Source: JAIXWP01 sp943372555 (GTDB lineage: Bacteria; Bacteroidota; Bacteroidia; Flavobacteriales_D; Sanyastnellaceae). From it: DNA of 11,452 nt. The stretch lies in the NCBI GenBank assembly GCA_943372555.1, contig CALRZB010000066.1, positions 1 to 11,452 of the forward strand, written 5' to 3'. A model generated the notes under the pieces. That model was not told the DNA's origin. It made no database searches and saw nothing but the letters and a program-made list of their open reading frames with translations. Positions 1 to 7,784 of this stretch are shown here, in pieces (position 1 is the stretch's first letter; every line of letters begins with the position of its first letter). A program made the position numbers and the translations under genes.

Positions 1-1478
1 AACCGATGCTTAAATACATCGTGCAAGATTTTGAAAATGCACGAATTGCCATGAATGAAAATAACATTGGCGCAATGGTAGTTTGCGATTCATCGGAGCA
101 AGCAAAAATGATGTTTGAGATCTTTGAATCGAACTATGCAATACCCCAAGAGCATAGTTTATTAATGGCTGCAGAACCATCAGCCAGTTATGGCGATAAA
201 AGGAAAATGGAAAGCAAAGTGAAATCTGCTGCACTTATACTTCACGATATCGGAACCAAGGATGAACGTAAAGAAAAAGTGGAAGATTTTAAAGATGGTA
301 AAATCGATTTCTTATTCGTTTACAACATGCTCTTAACCGGGTTTGATGCACCTCGATTAAAGAAATTATACATTGGGCGCGTTATTAAAGCGCACAACCT
401 TCTGCAAACATTAACCCGAGTAAATAGAACTTACAAGAATTTCAGATACGGCTACGTTGTTGACTTTGCAGACATTCAAAAAGAGTTTGATAAAACCAAT
501 CGTGCTTATTTTGATGAACTTCAATCGGAACTTGGCGATGAAATGCAACATTACTCGAACATCTTTAAGAACGCCGAAGAAATTACTGCGGAGATTCGCC
601 AAATAAAAGATGTCTTATTTAAATATGACACAAAAAATGCAGAGGTTTTTTCGCAGCAGATAACTCAGATTAGCGACCGCAAACAAATGTTAGAAATTGT
701 GAAGGTGTTAAACAACGCGCGCGATTTGTATAACATCATTCGTTTATCTGGCAATTATGAAATGTTAGATAAACTAGACTTTCATAAACTCACTCAATTA
801 TCGCGCGAAGCCAACAACCGTTTAACGCTTATCAATACGAAGGAAGCTTTAGAAAACAATGTCGATACCAGCAACCTTCTGAATATCGCATTAGAAGATG
901 TCCTTTTTGCTTTTGTGAAAGTGAAAGAAGAAGAAATGGTATTGGCCGATCAACTGAAAGATATACTGCAAAAAACACGTGAGTCTTTAGGTGGTAATTT
1001 TGACCCCAAGGACCCCATGTTTGTTTCACTAAAAGAAGAATTGGAACGCTTGTTTAAAAAGAAAAACTTAAACGAAGTAACCAAGGAAGAAATGGAACGG
1101 AATATAAAAGAGCTTGAAACGATATACAATGCTTCCAAAGAATTGGAGAGAAAAAATCAACTGCTTAAGGCCAAATACGATAATGATGCAAAATATGCTC
1201 GCCTTCATAAACGATTAATGGAGAAAGACCCATTGACCGATAGTGAAAGTAAGTTGTTTGAAGCCCTACAAAGTCTGAAAAAAGAAGTAGATTCTCAGGT
1301 ATTGCAAAATTCTAAAATGATGGAAAATGAGAGTTATGTGGAGCGTATGATGGTTAAATTGGTTATTGAGCAATTAAAAAATAAACACCATTTGCCATTA
1401 AATGCCGATCAAGCTAAAGTGATTAATGGATTAATGGTGAAAGAATATATGAATGAATTTTACGGCAGAGTTGCCTGA
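1..1478 (+). CDS. hsdR: Type I restriction enzyme R subunit HsdR, C-terminal part (5' end outside window)
   Basis: This is the motor and nuclease subunit of a type I restriction complex, which pulls DNA past the bound enzyme with ATP and cuts it. The reading frame is open through the left window edge, so the ATG at 6 is probably internal and only the C-terminal half, about 490 residues, is visible. The second RecA-like helicase domain is recognisable. Counting from that ATG, LLTGFDAPRLKKLY lies near residue 109 (motif V region) and QTLTRVNR at 134-141 (motif VI with its arginine finger). The remainder, from about residue 170, is rich in Lys and Glu and looks helical and coiled-coil, as expected of the HsdR C-terminal domain that docks on the methylase. 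The endonuclease and Walker A/B motifs must lie upstream. The hsdM start follows 18 nt after the stop, giving an R-M-S operon order. The family call is firm; completeness upstream is unknown. Confidence 0.93.
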   Translation, partial: PMLKYIVQDFENARIAMNENNIGAMVVCDSSEQAKMMFEIFESNYAIPQEHSLLMAAEPSASYGDKRKMESKVKSAALILHDIGTKDERKEKVEDFKDGKIDFLFVYNMLLTGFDAPRLKKLYIGRVIKAHNLLQTLTRVNRTYKNFRYGYVVDFADIQKEFDKTNRAYFDELQSELGDEMQHYSNIFKNAEEITAEIRQIKDVLFKYDTKNAEVFSQQITQISDRKQMLEIVKVLNNARDLYNIIRLSGNYEMLDKLDFHKLTQLSREANNRLTLINTKEALENNVDTSNLLNIALEDVLFAFVKVKEEEMVLADQLKDILQKTRESLGGNFDPKDPMFVSLKEELERLFKKKNLNEVTKEEMERNIKELETIYNASKELERKNQLLKAKYDNDAKYARLHKRLMEKDPLTDSESKLFEALQSLKKEVDSQVLQNSKMMENESYVERMMVKLVIEQLKNKHHLPLNADQAKVINGLMVKEYMNEFYGRVA

Positions 1479-1496
1479 TAAAAATTGAAATAAAAA

Positions 1497-3122
1497 ATGA
1501 CCACAACAGCAACATTTGAAAAACAAACTAAAGCACTGATTGACGATTTAAAAAGCGTATGTGCCAATTATGGTTTGGGAAACGATGGCAACGAATTTAA
1601 GATTATCACCCAAGTTTTTTTGTATAAATTTCTGAACGATAAATTTGTACACGAAATAAAACAGGTAGAACCCAAATTGGCAAATGCTGATAAATGGGAA
1701 GTGGAATTAAATAAATATTCTACGAACGATTACGAAATGTTGATGATGCAGCTGAGCGAAAGTACGGCTCACCTTAAACCCAAGCAATTTATTTCCAGTT
1801 TATTTGAAAGACAAAACGAGGCCAATTTTGCAGAGATATTTGACAATACCCTGCTGGAGATTGCCAAAGAAAACAGCGATATCTTTTCGGTAGTTACGGA
1901 AGGTGGTGAGAAAATTGTTTTGTTTGAAAACATTAGCAAATACGTTACCGATAAGCGTGACGATTTTTGCAAAGCCATCATCAATAAACTCATTGGCTTT
2001 AGCTTTGAGCATATTTTTCATGAGAAGTTCGACTTTTATGCTACCATATTTGAGTACTTAATTAGCGATTACAACACCAACAGTGGAGGTAAATATGCCG
2101 AGTATTTTACACCTCATGCCGTTGCTAAAATTATGGCTTCTTGTTTGGTAACGCAGGTGGAGAAAGATGTTACCTGTTACGATCCATCTGCGGGTTCTGG
2201 CACATTGCTTATGAACCTCGCACACTCCATTGGTGAAGATAAGTGCACCCTTTACTCGCAGGATATTTCTCAAAAATCATCTAACCTATTGCGTTTAAAT
2301 TTGATTTTGAATGATTTGGTTCACTCCATACCAAACATTGTAAAAGGCAACACCATATTAGAACCGTATCACAAAGATGCTAATGGTAAGCTGAAACAAT
2401 TTGACTTTATTGTTTCTAACCCTCCCTTTAAATTGGATTTTAGCGATTATGTAACCGACTTAGATACCAAAGAAAACCACGACCGTTTTTTTGCAGGTAT
2501 GCCCAATGTGCCTAAAGCTAAAAAAGAAAGCATGGCCATTTATCCATTATTTATACAGCATATAATGTATTCGCTCTCAGCAAAAGGAAAAGCAGCCATT
2601 GTAGTTCCAACCGGATTTATAACTGCACAAAGTGGTATTGAGCGCAAAATACGAGAACGCTTGGTAGAACAACAAATGCTGCGTGGTGTAGTAAGTATGC
2701 CAAGTAATATTTTTGCGACTACGGGTACTAATGTGAGTATTTTATTTATTGATAATGCCAACAAAAAAGGCGACATCGTATTGATGGATGCCTCTAAATT
2801 AGGCACAACTGTAAAAGAAGGCAAAAACCAAAAAACTTTGCTATCAAACGAAGAAGAACAAAAAATCATCAATACTTTTAACAAGCACGAAGCCATTGAA
2901 GATTTTACGGTGGTGGTTTCGTATGATCAGATAAAAGAAAAGAATTACAGCTTTAGTGCTGGGCAATATTTTGAGGTAAAAATTGAATATACAGATATTA
3001 CTCCTGCGGAATTTGAAAGCAAAATGAATGGTTTTAAAATCAATTTAGATAATCTTTTTGCAGAATCAAAAACTTTGGAAAAAGAAATTCAGAAACAATT
3101 AAATGGGTTGAACTATGAATAA
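1497..3122 (+). CDS. hsdM: Type I restriction-modification DNA methyltransferase subunit HsdM
   Basis: This N6-adenine methyltransferase subunit transfers a methyl group from S-adenosylmethionine to the adenines chosen by HsdS. It both protects host DNA and forms the core of the restriction complex. The 541-residue protein has the usual length. The helical N-terminal HsdM domain covers about 1-160. The conserved entry to the catalytic domain is EYFTPHAVAKIM from residue 202. The SAM-binding motif I is DPSAGSG at 229-235, and the catalytic motif IV is NPPF at 308-311, preceded by FDFIVS. The C-terminal tail is Lys/Glu-rich and probably contacts HsdS. All key residues are intact. The ATG is chosen because it follows hsdR by 18 nt, is preceded by an A-rich stretch typical of Bacteroidota, and gives the standard MTTTATFEKQTKALIDDL start. 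The end overlaps hsdS by 8 nt, which suggests translational coupling. Confidence 0.97.
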   Translation: MTTTATFEKQTKALIDDLKSVCANYGLGNDGNEFKIITQVFLYKFLNDKFVHEIKQVEPKLANADKWEVELNKYSTNDYEMLMMQLSESTAHLKPKQFISSLFERQNEANFAEIFDNTLLEIAKENSDIFSVVTEGGEKIVLFENISKYVTDKRDDFCKAIINKLIGFSFEHIFHEKFDFYATIFEYLISDYNTNSGGKYAEYFTPHAVAKIMASCLVTQVEKDVTCYDPSAGSGTLLMNLAHSIGEDKCTLYSQDISQKSSNLLRLNLILNDLVHSIPNIVKGNTILEPYHKDANGKLKQFDFIVSNPPFKLDFSDYVTDLDTKENHDRFFAGMPNVPKAKKESMAIYPLFIQHIMYSLSAKGKAAIVVPTGFITAQSGIERKIRERLVEQQMLRGVVSMPSNIFATTGTNVSILFIDNANKKGDIVLMDASKLGTTVKEGKNQKTLLSNEEEQKIINTFNKHEAIEDFTVVVSYDQIKEKNYSFSAGQYFEVKIEYTDITPAEFESKMNGFKINLDNLFAESKTLEKEIQKQLNGLNYE

Positions 3123-4281
3123 AGAAAATAGAAATGCTCTTCTTAGTGATGTTTATGATTTTCAGTATGGTATGGGTAACACCATTGAGGATATTGGAGG
3201 AGATTATCCAATTTACGGTAGTAATGGTGCTGTTGGTTTTACTAATATTTTCAATAGTGAAGATGCTCCAGTAATTGGTCATATTGGTGCATATGCAGGT
3301 ATTGTAAATTGGGCAACAGGTAAACATTTTGTTACTTATAATGGCGTTATCTGTCGAATTAAAAAGGGAATAAACCCAAGGTTTGGTTACTATTTACTTT
3401 TACATTCTAAACTTCAAAAAAGATTGAGGGGTAGTACACAGCCTTTTGTTTCATATGATCTTTTGTACGATGTGAAGGTTTTCTTACCAAATAAAATAAT
3501 TCAAAACAACATTGCTTCTGTCCTTACTGATTTAGATTCCAAAATCGAACTCAACAACCGCATCAATGCCGAGTTAGAAGCGATGGCCAAAACACTTTAC
3601 GATTATTGGTTTGTGCAGTTCGATTTTCCTGATAAAAACGGAAAGCCCTACAAAACCAATGGCGGTAAAATGGTTTGGAATGAGGAATTGAAAAGGGAGA
3701 TTCCGGAGGGGTGGGAGGTGAAGCCACTTTCAGAGATTACGGCAGTTAGTAATGAATCTGTCAATCCAATGGATTTTCCTGATAAAGAATTTAAGTATTA
3801 TAGTATTCCAGGTTTTGATGAATCCGGAACTTTCAATATTGAAAAAGGTATTGAGATAAGGAGTAACAAATATTCTATTAAAAATACAGACGTACTTGTT
3901 TCTAAACTCAATCCTTGGTTCAGTAGGGTAATTTATGCTACAAATGATTCTGATTTAATAAGTTCAACTGAATTTGTAGTCTTTAGAACTGAGAATATTT
4001 CAATCAAAAACTATATGTATATGATAGCAAGAGATGCCTCTTTTGTTTCTTTCTGCACGAAATCAGCATCTGGAACATCTAATAGTCATAAAAGAGTTAA
4101 TCCAACTGTTATGATGAGATATCAAATTGTTTTCGATGAAACGATTGCCACATTATTCGGTAATACAATTATTGGTTCAATAAGGATGTTGGCTAAAAAC
4201 AAAATCGAAAACCAAAAACTCACCGAACTTCGGGATTGGCTATTGCCAATGTTGATGAATGGGCAAGTGAAGGTGAATTGA
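3115..4281 (+). CDS. hsdS: Type I restriction-modification specificity subunit HsdS
   Basis: HsdS recognises the bipartite DNA target for the complex, each of its two target recognition domains (TRDs) reading one half-site. The 388 residues show the classic two-repeat layout. TRD1 covers about 1-123 and includes the family-typical pattern YPIYGSNGAVGF. The first conserved helical spacer, about 130-175, contains DSKIELNNRINAELEAMAKTL and is followed by YDYWFVQFDFP. The IPEGWEVKPLSEI junction leads into TRD2, about 205-340. The second conserved helix ends in ENQKLTELRDWLLPMLMNGQ. The start overlaps the end of hsdM by 8 nt. TRD2 is visibly more AT-rich than the conserved spacers, as expected for domains exchanged by recombination. 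No frameshift or phase-variation repeat was seen. The actual recognition sequence cannot be read from the protein. Confidence 0.96.
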   Translation: MNKENRNALLSDVYDFQYGMGNTIEDIGGDYPIYGSNGAVGFTNIFNSEDAPVIGHIGAYAGIVNWATGKHFVTYNGVICRIKKGINPRFGYYLLLHSKLQKRLRGSTQPFVSYDLLYDVKVFLPNKIIQNNIASVLTDLDSKIELNNRINAELEAMAKTLYDYWFVQFDFPDKNGKPYKTNGGKMVWNEELKREIPEGWEVKPLSEITAVSNESVNPMDFPDKEFKYYSIPGFDESGTFNIEKGIEIRSNKYSIKNTDVLVSKLNPWFSRVIYATNDSDLISSTEFVVFRTENISIKNYMYMIARDASFVSFCTKSASGTSNSHKRVNPTVMMRYQIVFDETIATLFGNTIIGSIRMLAKNKIENQKLTELRDWLLPMLMNGQVKVN

Positions 4282-4290
4282 AATTTTCCT

Positions 4291-4728
4291 ATGAGCATAA
4301 TAAAGGAAATATACGATGCAGTAAAGGACGGAAGTGTTTTAACTGCCCAAAGAGCTTCAATAAAACGAGCTTTGAAGACAGAGCTGAAGTTAAATAGAAA
4401 GTTTCTGAATGAAATAGAAAAAGGTAAAAAAATTGAAAATAGTCGGAGAATTGTAATTTTACAAATGCTCGAAATAGCTGAGCTAGCTTCTGCGGTAAAG
4501 TGTGAAATTCCTTATTTAGCTATATCAAATAAAAAAGTAACAGATGAAATGGTTCATGCATTTCAAGTTGCAAAATTAAAAGGTGATGGAATCGAAGAAG
4601 TAATTGAAAAGCTATTCCTTATGATATCATATCTAAAAAAAGATTTTGCAAATCCAGAAATATCACTTAATCTAAGATTATTGAATATCTACAAGTACAA
4701 TCGAGTATTAATTGAGCTACTCAATTAA
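4291..4728 (+). CDS. Small all-helical protein of unknown function, last gene of the hsd operon
   Basis: I do not recognise this 145-residue protein. It has no signal peptide, membrane segment or metal-binding motif. The sequence reads as almost entirely helical: a basic N-terminal third (RASIKRALKTELKLNRKFLNEIEKGKKI), a middle helix with RRIVILQMLEIAEL, and a hydrophobic C-terminal region with LFLMISYLKKDF followed by NLRLLNIYKYNRVLIELL. It starts 9 nt after the hsdS stop, on the same strand, and ends before the promoter of the next gene pair. It is therefore probably cotranscribed with hsdR-M-S rather than with the ImmA/PIN pair. Its base composition is very AT-rich, like the variable part of hsdS, which fits recent transfer. 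It could be an accessory or regulator of the restriction system, or an independent defence protein. No function is assigned. Confidence 0.75.
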   Translation: MSIIKEIYDAVKDGSVLTAQRASIKRALKTELKLNRKFLNEIEKGKKIENSRRIVILQMLEIAELASAVKCEIPYLAISNKKVTDEMVHAFQVAKLKGDGIEEVIEKLFLMISYLKKDFANPEISLNLRLLNIYKYNRVLIELLN

Positions 4729-4759
4729 GTAATAATATTAATCAAAACGAACATATTAC

Positions 4760-4790
4760 TTGAAGCACCAAGTAGAAATAATTATCTTTG
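4760..4790 (+). promoter_or_regulatory. Bacteroidota-type promoter of the ImmA/PIN gene pair, leaderless arrangement
   Basis: A TTG at 4760-4762 is separated by 20 nt from TATCTTTG at 4783-4790, which matches the TTG / TAnnTTTG promoter of Bacteroidota. The core ends 4 nt before the ATG at 4795. Transcription should therefore start at or next to the start codon, giving a leaderless or nearly leaderless mRNA. This also separates the ImmA/PIN pair from the hsd operon. Confidence 0.7.
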
Positions 4791-4794
4791 AGCC

Positions 4795-5922
4795 ATGAGA
4801 AATGAAGTAAATGTAAATGCAAATATCCTTACCTGGGCAATTGCTCGGGCGGGCTATGAATTGCAAACATTTACCGATAAGTTTCCCAAAGTTCAACTTT
4901 GGATAGAAGGTGAAAAGAAGCCAACCGTAAAACAATTAGAGGAATTTTCTAAAAAGGTTCATTTGCCCTTTGGATATTTATTTTTACCCGAACCACCAAA
5001 AGAACATCTACCAATTCCCTTTTTTAGAAGTAACGGAAATCAGGCAGAAAAAGTCAGCATCAACGTTTACGACACTATCTTGTTAATGCAGCAAAGGCAA
5101 GATTGGCTAAGAGATTATTTAAAGGATAACGATTTTGAACAACTTAGCTTCGTAGGGAAGTTCAGAAATACAACCAATGTACAAGCAATTGTTGCTGACA
5201 TTCGCAATACATTAAATCTTCCTGAAAATTGGGCAAGCCAATTCAGAACATGGCAAGAAGCACAAGACCATTTGGTTTTGCATATTGAAGACAAAGGAAT
5301 TATTACTGTTTTTAATGGTGTTGTAGAAAATAATGGATTTAGAAAAATCCCATTAGATGAATGCAGAGGTTTTGTTCTTGTTAATGAAATGGCTCCGTTC
5401 ATGTTCATTAATAATGCCGACTGGAAATCTGCTCAAATGTTTACTATTGTTCACGAGTTAGCCCATATCTGGACTGGACATAGTGCGGGATTTGACTTTA
5501 GAAAATTGCAACCAGCAGATGACCCCATTGAGATACTTTGTGATAAGGTTGCCGCTGAATTTCTAGTTCCTGCAAATAGCTTTAACGAAGCATGGAATCA
5601 CAATCCTAGCATTACATATGCTTCTCGCTATTTCAAAGTAAGTGAAATTGTAATTGCTCGTAGAGCATTGGACACAGGAAAGTTAACTAAGGGCCAGTTT
5701 TTTGCATTTTATAAAGAATATTCTAGCAGAGAATTTGCTAAAAAGGAACAACAAAGTTCTGGTGGAGATTTTTATGCAACTACCAAAAAACGGTTAAGTT
5801 TAACATTCGCTTCCCACATAAATAATGCTGTAAAGTCTGGCAATCTTCTATATCGCGACGCATACAAACTTACAAGTTTAAAGGGCGATACATTTCAAAA
5901 CTTCTTTTCAAAACATTTTTAA
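4795..5922 (+). CDS. XRE-like / ImmA-IrrE family protein with zinc-protease motif (COG2856 type)
   Basis: This is a predicted DNA-binding regulator fused to an ImmA/IrrE metallopeptidase-like domain, 375 residues. Residues 1 to about 65 form a short HTH-like region with the pattern ILTWAIARAGY, then LWIEGEKKPTVKQLEEFSKKVHLPFGYLFLPEPP, as quoted in two pieces. The peptidase motif is HELAH at 220-224, with the expected third ligand Glu at 246 in IEILCD, followed by VAAEFLVP. The protease site therefore looks intact. The C-terminus has GGDFYATTKKRLSLTFA and LLYRDAYKLTSLKGDTF, typical of this subfamily. ImmA of ICEBs1 cleaves a repressor, and other members act as antitoxin or regulator partners. 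Here the next gene, 6 nt away, is a PIN-like protein, so a toxin-antitoxin role is inferred. The ATG is fixed by the promoter 4 nt upstream. The substrate is unknown. Confidence 0.9.
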   Translation: MRNEVNVNANILTWAIARAGYELQTFTDKFPKVQLWIEGEKKPTVKQLEEFSKKVHLPFGYLFLPEPPKEHLPIPFFRSNGNQAEKVSINVYDTILLMQQRQDWLRDYLKDNDFEQLSFVGKFRNTTNVQAIVADIRNTLNLPENWASQFRTWQEAQDHLVLHIEDKGIITVFNGVVENNGFRKIPLDECRGFVLVNEMAPFMFINNADWKSAQMFTIVHELAHIWTGHSAGFDFRKLQPADDPIEILCDKVAAEFLVPANSFNEAWNHNPSITYASRYFKVSEIVIARRALDTGKLTKGQFFAFYKEYSSREFAKKEQQSSGGDFYATTKKRLSLTFASHINNAVKSGNLLYRDAYKLTSLKGDTFQNFFSKHF

Positions 5923-5928
5923 AGTGAA

Positions 5929-6429
5929 ATGGAAGTTTATGTATTAGATAGCAACTTTTTTATTCAAGCTTACCAAGTAAGTTACCCGTTGGATATTGCT
6001 TTCAGTTTCTGGAACAAAGTAAAACAGCTTGCAGAACAAGGTAGAATAATCAGCATAGACAAAGTAAAAAATGAACTTTACGATAAAAATGATGCTCTTG
6101 AAGCATGGTGTAAAGACAATCTACCCAAAAACTTTTTTAAGGATACCAGTCATGTTATGGATGCATATGGACTAGTTTCTGCTTGGGCAATTTCTAGAAA
6201 CGGACATTATCTGCCAAATGCTTTAAATGAATTTCTTGATGCAGACGAAGCGGATGCTTTTTTAATAGCTTACGCTTTAACAGACAACGCAAATAGAATT
6301 ATTGTAACGCTTGAAATAAGTAATCCCAACCAAAGGAATAAAATAAAAATACCCGAACCATGTAACGCTTTAGGAGTAGTATTTTGTAATACGATAGATA
6401 TGTTCAGAAGATTGGGGGAAACATTTTAG
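5929..6429 (+). CDS. DUF4411 PIN-like domain protein, probable toxin of the pair
   Basis: This 166-residue protein looks like a PIN-fold nuclease of the DUF4411 group, a likely ribonuclease toxin. Its acidic residues sit where a PIN active site needs them: Asp7 in VLDSNFFI, Glu49 in VKNELYDK, Asp109 in DEADAFLIAYAL, and Glu129 in the strand IIVTLE. Length and the final FCNTIDMFRRLGETF are normal for the family, so the gene appears complete. It begins 6 nt after the stop of the ImmA-like gene and has no promoter of its own. In most type II modules the antitoxin gene comes first, and COG2856-type proteins followed by DUF4411 proteins have been predicted as such modules. The assignment of toxin activity is inference from family and order. 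The following in-frame sequence is discussed separately. Confidence 0.85.
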   Translation: MEVYVLDSNFFIQAYQVSYPLDIAFSFWNKVKQLAEQGRIISIDKVKNELYDKNDALEAWCKDNLPKNFFKDTSHVMDAYGLVSAWAISRNGHYLPNALNEFLDADEADAFLIAYALTDNANRIIVTLEISNPNQRNKIKIPEPCNALGVVFCNTIDMFRRLGETF

Positions 6430-6684
6430 CCAACGCATTTCGCAATCACAATTAAAAACCGCACGAGCCATCACACGACCAAAGTTTTTAATAGAGCTTG
6501 TAAAGCCAACCCAAAAGAAAAATTGTTCTTAAAAAAGTTTTAGGGCGGCGCCAAATCTTGGAAACAAGAAATAGAAAAATTCATTCAAGACAATGATATT
6601 CGAATTCCTATAATTTAGACAAGGTTCTTTTTGCAATCAGAAAAAGCCTTTAAATCAAAAAGGAAAAAGTAAATCCATTCACAA
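6430..6684 (+). pseudogene. Gene-free junction with possible coding debris
   Basis: No complete gene is present. The frame of the DUF4411 gene continues after its TAG (6427-6429) with only one further stop (TAG at 6541-6543) until TAG at 6616-6618. The last stretch would encode a protein-like tail, KSWKQEIEKFIQDNDIRIPII, with lysine, glutamate and isoleucine use like the neighbouring genes. It may be the decayed 3' end of another gene. I do not recognise the family, and chance openness of the frame cannot be excluded. The rest, 6619-6684, is AT-rich spacer leading to the next start codon; I saw no convincing promoter. Confidence 0.3.
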
Positions 6685-7077
6685 ATGAAACTAATCCTCC
6701 TAATAACTGCATTAAGTCTCCACATCTCATCTGAGACGGCGCCAATCAATTGGAACGACCTAACTGGCAAGTGGGAGTGTGTGAAGGTGATTCATGTGGT
6801 GGGGAAGGATTCAACAAATGTGTCGAGTCAATACAATCCGCACTTCACCGAATTCATGACCAATTCCAAATTTCGTGATGACTATCTCGCGGGCAATACA
6901 AGCATTGAAGGTGTTTACAACATAGATAAATCAACGAATACAATCAACTTCACGCAAGCGGTTCAATGCACCAAATACCCAGACGCAAAAGTGCCCATGC
7001 CCGATAGCGTTTTCAAAACAGGCAAACAAGAACTAGTTCGGGGGATTGATTCCGAATTCCTGATTCCGAATTCCTGA
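6685..7077 (+). CDS. Small secreted lipocalin-like protein, C-terminus probably truncated
   Basis: The predicted 130-residue product starts with a signal peptide (MKLILLITALSLHIS, about residues 1-20), so it should leave the cytoplasm. It then has NWNDLTGKWECVKV, the N-terminal pattern of small lipocalin-like beta-barrel proteins common in Bacteroidota, and short alternating segments that look like beta strands. About residue 118 the family-like sequence stops (GKQELVRG). The last residues, DSEFLIPNS, are encoded by a 14-bp tandem repeat that runs past the stop codon. The expected second half of the barrel is therefore missing, and this is probably a 3'-truncated gene. There is an A-rich stretch upstream but no clear promoter. 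It is alone on its strand between the defence genes and the repeats. The lipocalin call is by pattern only. Confidence 0.55.
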   Translation: MKLILLITALSLHISSETAPINWNDLTGKWECVKVIHVVGKDSTNVSSQYNPHFTEFMTNSKFRDDYLAGNTSIEGVYNIDKSTNTINFTQAVQCTKYPDAKVPMPDSVFKTGKQELVRGIDSEFLIPNS

Positions 7078-7089
7078 TTTCGAATTTCT
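7048..7089. repeat. Three tandem 14-bp units, consensus GATTCCGAATTCCT
   Basis: Two identical units (7048-7061 and 7062-7075) are followed by a third with three changes (GATTTCGAATTTCT, 7076-7089). Each unit is centred on a GAATTC-like palindrome. The repeat supplies the last codons and stop of the lipocalin-like ORF, which suggests the gene was broken here. Confidence 0.9.
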
Positions 7090-7118
7090 AATCAGGGTCA
7101 AGCAATCTTTTAAATAAT

Positions 7119-7233
7119 CCTTCGACAGGCTCAGGAACCGTCCTTCGACAGGCTCAGGAACCGTCCATTCGACAGGCTCAGGAACCATCCTTCGACAAGC
7201 TCAGGAATCGCCCGTTCGACAAGCTCAGGGACC
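7119..7233. repeat. Five-unit array of the TTCGACARGCTCAGG repeat
   Basis: The core TTCGACARGCTCAGG occurs at 7121-7135, 7144-7158, 7168-7182, 7191-7205 and 7215-7229, with alternating periods of 23 and 24 bp. The first three units have CAGG and the last two CAAG at the variable position, and the flanks (GAACCGTCC-like) also vary. To my recollection, closely similar sequences are very abundant between genes in many bacteria, often in Bacteroidota. The copies are too short and their spacers too similar for CRISPR. Confidence 0.9.
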
Positions 7234-7280
7234 CAAAATTAAAAATCATTTGGGTTCACTCGTGTGCTCTTGGGTTCACT
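7231..7280. repeat. Inverted repeat and direct repeat downstream of the lepA operon
   Basis: ACCCAAA at 7231-7237 pairs with TTTGGGT at 7249-7255 across an 11-nt loop, and TTGGGTTCACT is present twice, at 7250-7260 and 7270-7280, 20 bp apart. The hairpin lies just past the end of the minus-strand lepA operon and could help stop transcription. It lacks a convincing T-tract, so the terminator role is weak. Confidence 0.4.
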
Positions 7281-7298
7281 TGGTTTAACTTTTCCCAC

Positions 7299-7784
7299 TC
7301 AATTAACCGTCCCACTCAACTTATAAGTCCGAAAATTATAAAGAACCACCGGTGCACTCAACACCAATCCAATTACAAGAAAAATCGTGGATAAGACTCT
7401 ATCCGCGGTGTTCAAGTTTATTTCGAAAATTTCTTTAAAGAAAAAGGTGGAGAAAATCAACACCACTGTTGATACTATCCCACCATACAAAGCACAGAAA
7501 AGCACGAAGCCATTATTCTCCTTAATCCTTGGAGCATCCTCTTCACTAAACATCATTTCGTTGTCCAAGGTCTCTATCACTTCATATCGCTCTGCTGTCA
7601 ACACCTGCCTAGACAACAATGTGTAGAGCAACTGCGCGATCATACCGAGCGCAATAACTCCCTCCCCTATTGTAGCGACCTTCAGTCCATTCGCTAGAAG
7701 AGAATTCGTAAAAAAGTATGAACTTATGGACCCCATTAAAACGGAGTATGACAACGACAAAAAATGAAGTGTCTTATATCGCAT
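7299..7784 (-). CDS. Four-helix inner membrane protein of unknown function, coupled to lepA
   Basis: I do not recognise this 161-residue protein. It has four hydrophobic segments at roughly 8-30, 36-57, 92-116 and 129-150. The loop between helices 2 and 3 (about 58-91) is hydrophilic and acidic (ETLDNEMMFSEEDAPRIKENN) and, on the positive-inside rule, probably cytoplasmic together with both termini. No enzyme motif or transporter signature was seen. Its ATG overlaps the lepA stop codon by one base (TAATG), which implies that ribosomes finishing lepA reinitiate here and that both proteins are made together. LepA associates with membranes in bacteria under some conditions, but a functional link is inference. 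Downstream lie only repeats. Confidence 0.8.
   Translation of the reverse strand: MRYKTLHFLSLSYSVLMGSISSYFFTNSLLANGLKVATIGEGVIALGMIAQLLYTLLSRQVLTAERYEVIETLDNEMMFSEEDAPRIKENNGFVLFCALYGGIVSTVVLIFSTFFFKEIFEINLNTADRVLSTIFLVIGLVLSAPVVLYNFRTYKLSGTVN

Noticed and set aside
2540..2896. 118-codon minus-strand open frame inside hsdM
   Set aside because: It is antisense to intact, conserved HsdM sequence and has no independent support.
3115..4281. Phase-variable hsdS inversion system
   Set aside because: Only one hsdS gene and no partner hsdS fragment, invertase or inverted repeats were found in the window.
7119..7233. Regular repeat array that could be read as CRISPR
   Set aside because: The 15-bp cores recur every 23-24 bp and the intervening 8-9 bp are near-identical, so there are no real spacers; no cas gene is present.
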